Source of the DNA: Marisediminitalea lipolytica
Lineage (GTDB): Bacteria; Pseudomonadota; Gammaproteobacteria; Enterobacterales; Alteromonadaceae
Direction of reading: 5' to 3'
DNA: 36,094 nucleotides
Assembly: GCF_001758465.1 (NCBI RefSeq)
Contig: NZ_MJIC01000003.1
Location: 1 to 36,094, forward strand
Positions 25,053 through 34,002 of this stretch are shown piece after piece (position 1 is the first letter of the stretch; every line of letters starts with the position of its first letter). Under the pieces are notes generated by a model. It was given only the letters and a program-made list of their open reading frames with translations, had not been told where the DNA came from and did not search any database. Position numbers and translations under genes: made by a program.

Positions 25053-27218
25053 GTGAAATTTCGTTTTTCAATACGCTTGCAGTTACTCGTATTGTCGCTG
25101 TTTTTATTTGCCATTCCCTGGCTTGGCTACAAGTATGTCTGGGAGCTGGAGCAATACCTGCGAATTGGTCAGGAGCAAACCATGATTGGTACAGCCCGGG
25201 CGGTGGCAACGGCACTGCATGAACGCCCGGCGTTGTTTGACAGCCAGTCAGCCTATTTGCAAAACGTCCGGCCCGGTACTGATCTGTATGCACCGCCCAT
25301 AGACGTGCCCATTCAGCTTGATGGCCGGTTACAGGAATGGCAAGCCGTCTCACCACTTATCCAGTCTTACAATGCCGATAACGTAGTTACCTGGTTTTCA
25401 GAGCACGCCGTGCCGGTTACCTTATCGGTGGAGCATATGGTGGGGCGTTTCGATCAGTACTTTTATGCAATGTTTGCAGTAACCGATGATCAGGTAGTTT
25501 TTCGGGCACCGAACAGTCTCAGTGTCGACCGTTCCGATCATCTCCTGATTGGCATGCTCGATGCGCAGGATACGCTGCATCGCTACATTATCTCGCCCTA
25601 TAAACCCGGCTGGGTGAATGCCTATCAGCTGGACGAAAATCCCCGCCGTTTTCGCGCGGTCAATAATGCCCTTGAGATCCAGGGCCGCTGGGAGCAAACC
25701 AGCACCGGCTACAATGTTGAATTGCGTTTTCCCATTACCATGACATCCGGGGCATTAGCCTTCGCCATCGTTGATGTCGACGATCCGGTGACCCGGATTA
25801 AGCAGTATGCGGTGGGCACAGCGAATCCAAACCAAAGTGATGATTTGGGCACGGTGGTAACCCCCTCGCCGGAAATTGAGCGGATCCTTTCGGGCCTGCG
25901 CTACGCCGACTCGCGGGTGTGGGTGATTGACAAGCACAAGCGGGTGCTGGCGCGCTCAGGCTCTATCCATTCATCCCAGGGTTTTAATGCCGGCAGCGCC
26001 GAAAGTGACAGTCCGGACTGGTGGCATTACATCGAGCAACAATGGCTGCTGCCTTTGTATTACCAGATACTGACCCGCCCGCCCGGCGATTTTGTTGACG
26101 AGCTGGCGGATGCTTATGCACTGGCAGGCAAAGACATTAATCATGCTCTGAGCGGAGAGCCGGACTCCTTGTGGCGGCTCACGCCGGATAACAAAGCCGT
26201 GATTTTATCCGCCGCTTATCCCATCTACATTGGTGACTCGGTCATGGGCGCAGTGGTCGTAGAGCAAACCACCCATGGGATCCGCACTTTGCGTAACCGG
26301 GCGCTGGAGCAACTGTTCCACGTTATTCTGGCGGTGATGTTGCTGGGCACCTTTGGTTTATTAATGTTTGCCCATCGTATTTCCAGTCGGATTCGCGCAC
26401 TGCGGGATGATACCGAAGCGGTTATCGATCCGAACGGCAAAATCGTCGGTAGCCTTGCCCCGTCTAAAAATGGTGATGAAATTGGCGATCTATCCCGCTC
26501 GTTCAGCGCGGTGCTAAGCCGACTACAGCAGTACAACTCGTACCTGGAGAACATGGCTTCCCGTCTGTCCCATGAGCTTAGAACCCCCATTGCGGTGGTT
26601 CGCTCTTCCCTGGACACCCTCAATGAGGTGCAAGATCCCGCCCAGCAACAGGTATTTTTGAGTCGCGCGCAATCGGGAATCAGCCGCTTAAGTAGTATTC
26701 TTAACAGCATGAGCGAAGCGACCCGGTTAGAACAAATGATTAGTCAGGAAGATACCGAACGCTTCGACATTGTAAAGGTTGTTAGTGGTTGTCTGGAAGG
26801 CTACCAGCATGCTTATCCTCAGCGGCAATTTGCGTTAAAGCTGTCCTGTGAGAAAGCCTTGCTTTCCGGCTCACCGGATCTGATTGCACAGATGCTCGAT
26901 AAAATTATTGCTAATGCCGTTGAATTCAGTCAGCCCCAAAGCACAATTGCATTGCACATGTGGCAGGAACAACGCACCATTAAACTCAGCATTACTAATA
27001 CCGGCCCTTTATTACCCAAGGGAATGCACGAGCAGCTGACTCAATCCATGGTGTCTGTCAGGGCTGAAGGAAATTCCGCCGATGGTCCGCCTCACCTTGG
27101 CCTGGGTTTGTACATCGCCAATATGATTGTGGCTTTTCACAAAGGTAAAATAGCCCTACAGGATTTACCGGACAACACCGGCGTATGTGTGATAATTTCG
27201 TTACCGTTAGCCGCTTAA
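25053..27218 (+). CDS. pdsS: Membrane sensor histidine kinase PdsS
   Basis: A 721-residue kinase with the layout of the PdsS family. An N-terminal membrane segment (about 8-25) leads to a large periplasmic region (about 30-415); its first part (85-240, beginning IQLDGRLQEW) looks like a carbohydrate-binding family 9-type fold. A second membrane segment (about 418-440) is followed by HAMP. The dimerisation helix has His507 in LSHELRTP, and the ATPase domain has the N-box (IIANAVEFS) and the G-box (LGLGLYIAN). The periplasmic fold suggests sensing of a sugar or glycan (inference). The GTG start has AAGGGG about 11 nt upstream. It lies in one unit with pdsR and the gene at 27238. Confidence 0.9.
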   Translation: MKFRFSIRLQLLVLSLFLFAIPWLGYKYVWELEQYLRIGQEQTMIGTARAVATALHERPALFDSQSAYLQNVRPGTDLYAPPIDVPIQLDGRLQEWQAVSPLIQSYNADNVVTWFSEHAVPVTLSVEHMVGRFDQYFYAMFAVTDDQVVFRAPNSLSVDRSDHLLIGMLDAQDTLHRYIISPYKPGWVNAYQLDENPRRFRAVNNALEIQGRWEQTSTGYNVELRFPITMTSGALAFAIVDVDDPVTRIKQYAVGTANPNQSDDLGTVVTPSPEIERILSGLRYADSRVWVIDKHKRVLARSGSIHSSQGFNAGSAESDSPDWWHYIEQQWLLPLYYQILTRPPGDFVDELADAYALAGKDINHALSGEPDSLWRLTPDNKAVILSAAYPIYIGDSVMGAVVVEQTTHGIRTLRNRALEQLFHVILAVMLLGTFGLLMFAHRISSRIRALRDDTEAVIDPNGKIVGSLAPSKNGDEIGDLSRSFSAVLSRLQQYNSYLENMASRLSHELRTPIAVVRSSLDTLNEVQDPAQQQVFLSRAQSGISRLSSILNSMSEATRLEQMISQEDTERFDIVKVVSGCLEGYQHAYPQRQFALKLSCEKALLSGSPDLIAQMLDKIIANAVEFSQPQSTIALHMWQEQRTIKLSITNTGPLLPKGMHEQLTQSMVSVRAEGNSADGPPHLGLGLYIANMIVAFHKGKIALQDLPDNTGVCVIISLPLAA

Positions 27219-27237
27219 CCAGCCCGGAGTAAGTTAA

Positions 27238-27672
27238 ATGAGTAAAGCAGATCCGCGCATCATTGCCCTGGAGTCCCAGTTTGGTCAACTCCATACCCAA
27301 CTGTTTAATACCTTTAGTCATGCTCAGTCTGCGGTGATGGGGATTATGCAAACAGGCCGGGATATCAGCCAGGACAGTGAGGATTATCAACAGCTAAAAC
27401 GCGACTTTGACATCACAGTCACCATGTATCCTGGCGAAGACAGCCTGATGGCAACGCTTATAGCGGCAACCCGACAAATGGCCAACAACCCGCAGGTAAG
27501 CAATGTGCATATGACACAGGTATGGGCAGCCGCCGTCTCGGCGCTTTCCTGTGACCGCATGTTGCTGATGATCCCTGCCGACTTACACACTGATCCTGAA
27601 GTTAGCGGCGAGCTGCAACAAAAGCGTCAGGAACACCTGACCATGTGGCAGGAGCGTCTGAACAATCCCTGA
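27238..27672 (+). CDS. Unrecognised 144-residue protein in the pds operon
   Basis: I do not recognise this family. No signal peptide or membrane segment is seen, so a cytosolic, mainly helical protein is likely. Notable features are a Gln- and His-containing N terminus (about 8-30), a YPGEDSLMATLIAATRQMA helix, a tryptophan in HMTQVWAAAVSALSCDRML with a single cysteine, and a Gln/Glu-rich C terminus. It is a real gene by its GGAG ribosome site 8 nt before ATG and the 19-nt gap after pdsS. It ends 16 nt before the convergent CNNM gene. Confidence 0.72.
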   Translation: MSKADPRIIALESQFGQLHTQLFNTFSHAQSAVMGIMQTGRDISQDSEDYQQLKRDFDITVTMYPGEDSLMATLIAATRQMANNPQVSNVHMTQVWAAAVSALSCDRMLLMIPADLHTDPEVSGELQQKRQEHLTMWQERLNNP

Positions 27673-27688
27673 TGGCGAAAGCGGTAAG

Positions 27689-28771
27689 CTACTTTTTACC
27701 AGCCTGCTGCTGCATGCTGCTATCGGGGACATTTTTTAACATCATCAGTTGCTTACGTCGATGCATCACATAAGCAAGGCGGCGCATACTGACGTTGGTA
27801 TCTTTCTCATCTTCAATATCAACACCCAGTAATCTTTCGAGCAGATCTTCCAGTGTCAGGATCCCTTCCAGGCCACCGTATTCATCCACTACCAGCAAAA
27901 TATGCACATGGTTTTTAATAAACTGATCAAAGGTAGTAGATAGCGGCATCGAACTCAGCACCGTCACCATGTTCATGCGGTACTGTGCCAACGTAGTCTC
28001 TTCAAGGCCTTTGGCCTGTGCAACCAGCAGATCAGAACGCATTACAAAGCCCGTTATTTGCTCGCTGTCGTCGTCTTCGTAGATTGGGATACGGGAGTAT
28101 TTAATCGTGCCATGCTTATGGAAAAAGGCCGACACAGACAGGGTTTCTGGCACCGAAAACACCTGTGTTCGGTGTGTCATGGCATCTTTCACCACCAGTT
28201 CGTTTAAAGTCAGCAGGCTTTTCATAAAAGCCGTTTCATGTTCGTTAAGCTGCCCTTCTTCGCCACTGAGTTCTGCCATGGCTTGCAGTTCAGCACGATT
28301 CAACCCTCTCAAAGGACTGTCTTCCTTAAACCCTTTGGTGAGCCATTCCGACATTTTGACAAAAGGGAACAACACCACCACAAGGTATTTTAGGAAGTAC
28401 GCCGTAACGGGGGCCAGAGAACGCCAGTATGTTGCGCCCAGTGTTTTCGGAATAATTTCGGAAAACACCAGAATGAGCAACGTAAGAATGGCTGAAATAA
28501 CCCCAAGATACGCATCGCCGAATACTACTGCCGCCTGGGCACCAGCGCCTGCGGCCCCCATGGTGTGAGCAATAGTGTTGAGGGTAAGAATGGCAGAAAG
28601 TGGTTTGTTTATATCTTCGGTTAATTCCCGTAATACCGTTCCGCTGGCCTTTTGCTCTTTTTCCAGCACTGATATGTAAGCAGAAGACACGCTTAGTACG
28701 ACGGCCTCAGCAACAGAGCACAGGAAGGAAAAACCCAGCGCGATAACAACATAAACAAGCAGTAAAATCAT
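27689..28771 (-). CDS. CNNM/CorC-type (DUF21-CBS) membrane protein
   Basis: A hemolysin-family or CNNM-type ion-transport protein of 360 residues. The N-terminal DUF21 membrane domain (about 1-145) has hydrophobic helices including FSFLCSVAEAVVLSV, IAHTMGAAGAGAQAA and the LVFSEIIPKTLGA motif typical of the family. A linker leads to a CBS pair (about 190-310; MTHRTQVFSV, GFVMRSDLL, LLVVDEYGGLEGILTLEDLLE). The usual C-terminal CorC/HlyC domain is missing, giving a short form. Magnesium or related cation transport is the family expectation. I start at ATG 28771; GGA lies 9 nt upstream. A TTG-type start at 28780 is less likely. Confidence 0.9.
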   Translation of the reverse strand: MILLLVYVVIALGFSFLCSVAEAVVLSVSSAYISVLEKEQKASGTVLRELTEDINKPLSAILTLNTIAHTMGAAGAGAQAAVVFGDAYLGVISAILTLLILVFSEIIPKTLGATYWRSLAPVTAYFLKYLVVVLFPFVKMSEWLTKGFKEDSPLRGLNRAELQAMAELSGEEGQLNEHETAFMKSLLTLNELVVKDAMTHRTQVFSVPETLSVSAFFHKHGTIKYSRIPIYEDDDSEQITGFVMRSDLLVAQAKGLEETTLAQYRMNMVTVLSSMPLSTTFDQFIKNHVHILLVVDEYGGLEGILTLEDLLERLLGVDIEDEKDTNVSMRRLAYVMHRRKQLMMLKNVPDSSMQQQAGKK

Positions 28772-28936
28772 TAAAAGCAATCCATTGAATCGAATGTACA
28801 GTGGCTATTATGAGGCCTTACGCCACGGTTACAAGTAGCGTTAATTTAAACCAACTATCTAATACCAAAGAATAATTAACAAAATCAATCTTATTTGTTA
28901 CATTAAACTTACATTCAGTAATAAGAGGTTTGAATT

Positions 28937-29032
28937 ATGGCAAAAGCAAAATTGTCAGACCAGGTTTCTTTGGTGTTGTATTCTGTTTCGTTAATGGTCA
29001 TCACGGCTGGTGTATTTAACGCATATCTTTAG
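28937..29032 (+). CDS. Possible 31-residue membrane microprotein
   Basis: A short open frame, ATG to TAG, with AGAGG 8 nt before its start codon and a strong intrinsic terminator 27 nt after its stop. The product has a basic N terminus (MAKAKLSDQ) followed by one hydrophobic helix of about 18 residues, ending NAYL. This layout fits a single-pass inner-membrane small protein. It sits between the CNNM gene and cstA, both on the other strand. I know no family; transcription is not shown. Confidence 0.6.
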   Translation: MAKAKLSDQVSLVLYSVSLMVITAGVFNAYL

Positions 29033-29059
29033 ACAAGTAAGTCTGACACCCTTAAAAGT

Positions 29060-29088
29060 AAAAAGCCGTCAGTGATGACGGCTTTTTT
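29060..29088. terminator. Bidirectional terminator of the 31-aa gene and cstA
   Basis: Stem AAAAAGCCGTCA / TGACGGCTTTTT with a GTGA loop and a T run. It ends the plus-strand microprotein transcript and, on the minus strand, follows the cstA stop codon by 3 nt. Confidence 0.9.
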
Positions 29089-29091
29089 CAT

Positions 29092-30759
29092 TCAGACAGA
29101 TTGCTGTTTGAATTTTCGAATCACAGACCAGGATTCCAGCATGACCAGTACGCTCACAACCAGTACCACCGCATCCAGGAAAACCAGCAAATAATTACCG
29201 GCTAAATAGTATTCCTTCAGCTTAATAATCCCCGCCAGGAAAGCCATAACGATAACAAAAGTCATTGGCACCAGCGTATACACTGCCGGACGTTTCATTT
29301 TGATAAGCATCACTGAGATAACCAGCAACGTCATGCTGGCCAGGATTTGGTTAGTCGAACCAAACAACGGCCAGATAATCATGCCGCCACTACCGGAAGA
29401 ACCACCGGCACCAAATGCCAGCAGTAAACAGCAGGCAACAGCCAGTAGCGTAGCGACAACTCCGTTATTCAGAATTGGCAGCTGATAAATTTCACCCCAT
29501 TCCTGAATAATATAGCGTTGCAGGCGTACGCCAGAATCCATGGTCGTACCGGCAAACAGCACCACCATCGTGGCTAAAATGGTAGATGAGAAATCAACAG
29601 GTAAGCCCCAGCCTTGCTGGATAAGGTTAGCACCGCCGGTAATAAATGCCGCAACAGAGCCATCACCTAAATGACTGTAAACCTCATGCCATTCTTCAGG
29701 TGAAGCCGCCAGCGCAACACCGCTTACCGCCACAATGGTAATTAGCGCCAGACAACCTTCGCCAACCGCTCCCAGATAACCCACAAAACGCGCATCGGTT
29801 TCTTTGTCGAGCTGCTTAGAACTGGTCCCTGACGAGACAATGCCATGAAAACCCGATACCGCACCACAGGCAATGGTAACAAACAGCAGCGGAATAATGC
29901 TTGGTGTATCTACCGCCGTTTGTGCATTAAATGCTGGCGCAGTGATATCAGGTAAAGATACAAATACCGCACCGTACAACAGGAACAAACCAACCAGTAA
30001 TTGCATTCCGTTAATGAAATCCCGGGGCTGCAATAACATCCATACCGGCAACAGCGAAGCAATAGCAGCGTAAATAAACAGAATGATGATCCAGTTTGCA
30101 TTTGCCGACAGGCCAAACATTGTCTCTGGCAGCTCAATAGGAATATAGCTACCAGCATATACCGATGCGTACAGCACGATAATGCCAATAATACACATCG
30201 GAATAAGACTAAACTGGCGTTTTAGCAACTGACCAATAATCAGGGCAACCACAATTGCCATCCAGGCCGGAAATACTGCATTGGGTTGAGAAACAAATGA
30301 CTTGGCAATCACCACACCAAAGACCGCGTTAACCATCAGTAGTACCAGAAACACAACCACCATAAACAGTGAACGGCTACGTTTACCAATGACGTCTTCA
30401 GCCAGTGCCCCCATGGATTTACCCTTATGGCGGTTACTTGCCCACAACGCGCCCATGTCGTGCACACCGGCAAAGAAGATAGTACCAAAAACAACCCACA
30501 AGACCGCTGGTACCCAACCCCAGTATACCGCAATCGCAGGGCCTACTATGGGCGCTGCGCCGGCCACTGACGTGAAGTGGTGTCCCCACAGCACAACCTT
30601 ATTGGTAGGCACAAAATCCACACCATCCTGCATCTCGTGAGCAGGCGTAACGAAGTTAGCATTAAGCTGGAAAATCCTTTCAGCAATAAACTTCGAGTAT
30701 ATAAACCAGCCCAGCAGCATTCCTGCAATACCAAGCAAAACAATTAAAACCGAGGTCAT
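29092..30759 (-). CDS. Carbon starvation protein CstA family transporter (short form)
   Basis: An integral membrane protein of 555 residues with about 14-16 hydrophobic segments. CstA signatures are clear: HHFTSVAGAAPIVGPAIAVYWGW, GVHDMGALWASNRHKG, IACGAVSGFHGIVSSGTSSKQL, TTMDSGVRLQRYI and WPLFGSTNQILA. E. coli CstA and BtsT, which take up peptides and pyruvate, are about 700 residues, so this is one of the shorter homologues and its substrate cannot be told from sequence; I give no gene symbol. The ribosome site AAGGTG is 5 nt before ATG. The gene looks monocistronic and ends at a terminator. Confidence 0.92.
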   Translation of the reverse strand: MTSVLIVLLGIAGMLLGWFIYSKFIAERIFQLNANFVTPAHEMQDGVDFVPTNKVVLWGHHFTSVAGAAPIVGPAIAVYWGWVPAVLWVVFGTIFFAGVHDMGALWASNRHKGKSMGALAEDVIGKRSRSLFMVVVFLVLLMVNAVFGVVIAKSFVSQPNAVFPAWMAIVVALIIGQLLKRQFSLIPMCIIGIIVLYASVYAGSYIPIELPETMFGLSANANWIIILFIYAAIASLLPVWMLLQPRDFINGMQLLVGLFLLYGAVFVSLPDITAPAFNAQTAVDTPSIIPLLFVTIACGAVSGFHGIVSSGTSSKQLDKETDARFVGYLGAVGEGCLALITIVAVSGVALAASPEEWHEVYSHLGDGSVAAFITGGANLIQQGWGLPVDFSSTILATMVVLFAGTTMDSGVRLQRYIIQEWGEIYQLPILNNGVVATLLAVACCLLLAFGAGGSSGSGGMIIWPLFGSTNQILASMTLLVISVMLIKMKRPAVYTLVPMTFVIVMAFLAGIIKLKEYYLAGNYLLVFLDAVVLVVSVLVMLESWSVIRKFKQQSV

Positions 30760-31134
30760 TTGTTCACCTTTACTAAACTATTTAACGTTAAAGCCCTTTT
30801 TTTGCTGACTACTCAACCCAGGCTTTAAGCAATTTTACGGGCATATAAACCCTAACCCGAGATTTTAACTTTTTTCTTTCCGGGCTTCGTATTTTTCTGT
30901 TGCACAATAGACCAATGAACCAGTGAATAAGATAAATGTAAAAGTGGCGCCGGAGTTATTCACAGCAGCACCTGAATCGCTTAAATTTCAGTCTCGACAA
31001 GGGAGGTACTACCTGACGTTAGCAACAAAACGTCATGACCCCGGTAAATCTCTTTCTTTTTAAATGGGTTTTTGTAAAGTTTTGCCAGGGGAAAACAAAA
31101 AATGAAATGATGCAGGTATTTATTCTGTGTGCAG
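30760..31134. other. Intergenic region upstream of cstA
   Basis: No gene is supported in these 375 nt. An inverted repeat TGACGTT-N8-AACGTCA lies at 31014-31035, downstream of the diguanylate cyclase, without a T run. Several TTT-rich stretches precede cstA but no convincing promoter pair was found. Confidence 0.45.
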
Positions 31135-32721
31135 TTAGCTAATTCGGAAGTTTGCCCGCCCCTGCTTTTTGACTTCATACATGGTTTTATCTGCTTCACC
31201 AATCCAGAAGTCAACAGTCCGCACGGGATCTTCGACTACAACCACACCAATACTTGCTGAAATAGATACCTTTAAATCCTGGCCAATTTCTATGGGCTCC
31301 TCCAGACTATGTAACAGGGTATTACATAGTGTCGACAACGAGGATTGAGGCAACCCTTCACGCTGGAAACCTATAACAAATTCATCGCCACCCCAGCGGC
31401 AACATACATCGGTGGGCTCATTAAACAGGGTTTTAATGCGATGACTAATCTCGACTAACACCACATCACCGGCATCGTGGCCATACTCATCGTTGATGGG
31501 TTTAAACTTATCCAGATCGACCAGCAAAAATACCCGGGTAACATCAGGCTGACTCTGATTTAACAAATACTGCAAGCGCACTTCACCGCCCAGACGATTA
31601 TATAAACCGGTGAGTGCATCATGCTGTGCCTGATAGCGCACCTCGGCTTCACGCTCTTTGCGTTCGGTAATGTCGTTCACAATCACCTCAAACAGCACAT
31701 CGTCATCATCCCGCGCTACAACTCGCTGGTCGGTGACGGTGGCGAACAGGCAATGGACCCAGCGACGATCGCCGTCGACTTCGTAAGATAAATCCAGTGC
31801 AATGGGTTTACTGTTTAACGACGCCTTGAGTGAAGCGATAACGTTTGCCACCGACTCCGAATCATCGAAGATCTCAATAAAATCGGCCAGTGAGGAATTA
31901 GTACCCACAATATTGTTAAACTTGGGGTTCTCTATGAGTATGCCTTTCTTGGTCGAAATTAGCGCTACGCCCACTGAGGCTTTCTCGAATAATAACCGTA
32001 GTTGCTGTTCAAGCTTTTCGGTATGTACCCGCAGTTTTCGCTCGGCAAGAAAGTTAGCGCGTACGGCGCGTATCAGCCCGTTAATCTGCTCGATTAAATA
32101 GCCCAGTTCGTCGGGTCGGGCATAATCAATGTCGAGCTTTTGCAAGTTTTCCGGACTGCTCGGATCGACAGTTTCAAAAGCCTCTTTGAGTTTAAGTAAG
32201 GGCCTGGACAACGTAAACTGCAACGTGCCGGCTATCGCAATAGTGATCACGAATGACACCAGCAGAATCTGCAGAGCACTGTTTTGTGCCTCTTGCAGGG
32301 CCATTTGCTCGATAAAGCGGGTATCGGGGATTAGCTCCAGTTTACCAATAGGTTCCCCCTCGATAAACGGATGCGGTAAGTCCCGCGAGATTGACCCGGA
32401 GTCAAAATCTTCCGGCACATTTGACGCCAGCACCGTCAGGCCACTGTGAATTTTGGCGGCACTCACTAGGTCGTTGATGATCAGCCCGTTGATAATTTCA
32501 TTGGCCAGCTCTTCATCATCCACGTATACCGCCGCCACTGACGCTTTAGAGGCACTAGCAGCAAGTTGTTCTATGAGCCTGTAGCTGAGTGACTCTTGCT
32601 TCTCAAGCGCAAGGCCAAATACTACTAAGCTTCCGCTGAGTGATAAAAATACGCCAATAACGGCAACGATTAAGGCTACCCTGACATTAATTTTCTGCGA
32701 AAAAGGGCGCATATTCTTCAT
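31135..32721 (-). CDS. Membrane diguanylate cyclase (CHASE8-like, HAMP, PAS, GGDEF)
   Basis: A 528-residue inner-membrane signalling enzyme. Membrane helices are at about 13-37 and 148-169. The loop between them (about 40-145) resembles the CHASE8-type sensor of YfiN (SASKASVAAVYVDDEELANEI). A HAMP-like region follows (about 165-225), then a PAS domain (about 245-355) and a GGDEF domain with an active RWGGDEF (Gly444-Phe448). The usual I-site RxxD is replaced by EPTD, so strong product inhibition is not expected. The ATG at 32721 has only a weak ribosome site. It is 9 nt after the barrel gene, in one unit with it and with the periplasmic protein gene. Confidence 0.92.
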   Translation of the reverse strand: MKNMRPFSQKINVRVALIVAVIGVFLSLSGSLVVFGLALEKQESLSYRLIEQLAASASKASVAAVYVDDEELANEIINGLIINDLVSAAKIHSGLTVLASNVPEDFDSGSISRDLPHPFIEGEPIGKLELIPDTRFIEQMALQEAQNSALQILLVSFVITIAIAGTLQFTLSRPLLKLKEAFETVDPSSPENLQKLDIDYARPDELGYLIEQINGLIRAVRANFLAERKLRVHTEKLEQQLRLLFEKASVGVALISTKKGILIENPKFNNIVGTNSSLADFIEIFDDSESVANVIASLKASLNSKPIALDLSYEVDGDRRWVHCLFATVTDQRVVARDDDDVLFEVIVNDITERKEREAEVRYQAQHDALTGLYNRLGGEVRLQYLLNQSQPDVTRVFLLVDLDKFKPINDEYGHDAGDVVLVEISHRIKTLFNEPTDVCCRWGGDEFVIGFQREGLPQSSLSTLCNTLLHSLEEPIEIGQDLKVSISASIGVVVVEDPVRTVDFWIGEADKTMYEVKKQGRANFRIS

Positions 32722-32730
32722 GCTGGCAGC

Positions 32731-34002
32731 TTAGAAAACTGTATTGATATTGATGCTGATCACGTTGACATGCTTGTGATCGTCGATGCTCTCTGTGCGG
32801 TCCCGCCCCCAGAGACCAGCCCCCGGACCATTGATTCGGTACCGGGTAAACTGCCCTTTCAGCGCCCAGTCGTGGTGAAAATCCCAGCGAGCCCCAACGG
32901 ATACGGAATACTGATCCATCCTCGCCGAATCATACAGACCCTGAAACTGCGTTTGTAAAAAGCCTAACATTTGCTGTGTGGCCGGGTCGGCTATCAAATC
33001 GTAACGAGGCGACGCAATGATATGCCTGTCATACAACGCGTCGAGCAACGCGAAGGTGATGTAGGGGGTGAAGTGATCAAACTCGTAACCGCTACTGACA
33101 TAGCCATAACCCAAATCACCGGTTAACCCCCATTCAATATCAAAGTAGGCCAGTTCAGACTTCACGAACCAACGCTCGTCATTGTAGTTTACACCCACCG
33201 CGGCATAGTGGATTTTCTGATCTTTAAATTCCAGAGACTCAAGCAACTCGCCCATGAAAGGCCACCATTGTTGCGGAAAGCTCTCAACCAGCGTTTCCAA
33301 TTGGTCAACGCCATCAAGTGTGGCGCTATGGCCGGAAAAATGACTCAACGTTCCTTTAAACAACCAGTTGTCCGTTTCGTAAGAAACAGATGTGTTCAAC
33401 ATGTAGTCGTACTCGAGACTGGAGTACGAACCAACACTAAGCAGATCCGCTTTGCTGGTACCGGCAGCAAAAGTCGCCTGTAACACCCCCTCAGACAGCG
33501 CATTACGATACTGTAGCTCAACGCCGTCGAAGTAAGAAAGGTAGGAAGACGGCGAATAGAACTCCATTGGCGGCGTAGCCCACAGATAGCTATAGCCAAC
33601 GTCAAGATACTCGGACAGAATATACGCGTTGTAATTCATTCGACCGATTCTCAGCGCAAAGTTACGATCTATCTGATAGCGCATAAAAGCGAGTTCAACG
33701 TAATCAGACACCGAATCATAGTTTTTGTTTTCGAGGATACTCTGTACTACAAAGTCAATTTTGTCGGATGCCTGATAATTAAACTGAATACCAACCAAAG
33801 ACTCGGTTAGGATATTGCTGCCGGTTTCAGGCCAGCGATTAATCGAAGTTCGAAATATCAGTTCATCATTATTACTGGTGGTTAATCCCAGTGTGGCAAA
33901 TCCACTCACCGCAAGTTGAGCGACACTGGGAAAGCTTACCGGCAGTGCTAGCAGAGCAACCAACAGAGAACAAACGGGTGATTTATTCCAGAACAAGGAC
34001 AA
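32731..34002 (-). CDS. Outer-membrane beta-barrel (porin-like) protein
   Basis: A 423-residue protein with a signal peptide (about 1-28, ending SVAQ) and a body of alternating hydrophobic and aromatic strands (LAVSGFATLGLTTS, LAFMRYQIDRNFALRIGRM, YAAVGVNYNDERWFVKSELAYF). It ends in NTVF, and a terminal Phe is typical of outer-membrane barrels. No named family fits with certainty. The start is TTG 34002: SD GAGGAG is 7 nt upstream, no other start gives a signal peptide, and it overlaps the 3' end of the preceding gene by 20 nt, so translation is coupled. It may relay an outer-membrane signal to the cyclase next door (inference). Confidence 0.82.
   Translation of the reverse strand: MSLFWNKSPVCSLLVALLALPVSFPSVAQLAVSGFATLGLTTSNNDELIFRTSINRWPETGSNILTESLVGIQFNYQASDKIDFVVQSILENKNYDSVSDYVELAFMRYQIDRNFALRIGRMNYNAYILSEYLDVGYSYLWATPPMEFYSPSSYLSYFDGVELQYRNALSEGVLQATFAAGTSKADLLSVGSYSSLEYDYMLNTSVSYETDNWLFKGTLSHFSGHSATLDGVDQLETLVESFPQQWWPFMGELLESLEFKDQKIHYAAVGVNYNDERWFVKSELAYFDIEWGLTGDLGYGYVSSGYEFDHFTPYITFALLDALYDRHIIASPRYDLIADPATQQMLGFLQTQFQGLYDSARMDQYSVSVGARWDFHHDWALKGQFTRYRINGPGAGLWGRDRTESIDDHKHVNVISININTVF

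Noticed and set aside
23287..27672. A complete dedicated sortase locus
   Set aside because: No sortase TLxTC motif or C-terminal sorting signal was found in any frame of this window, so only the regulatory and OmpA-like parts are claimed.
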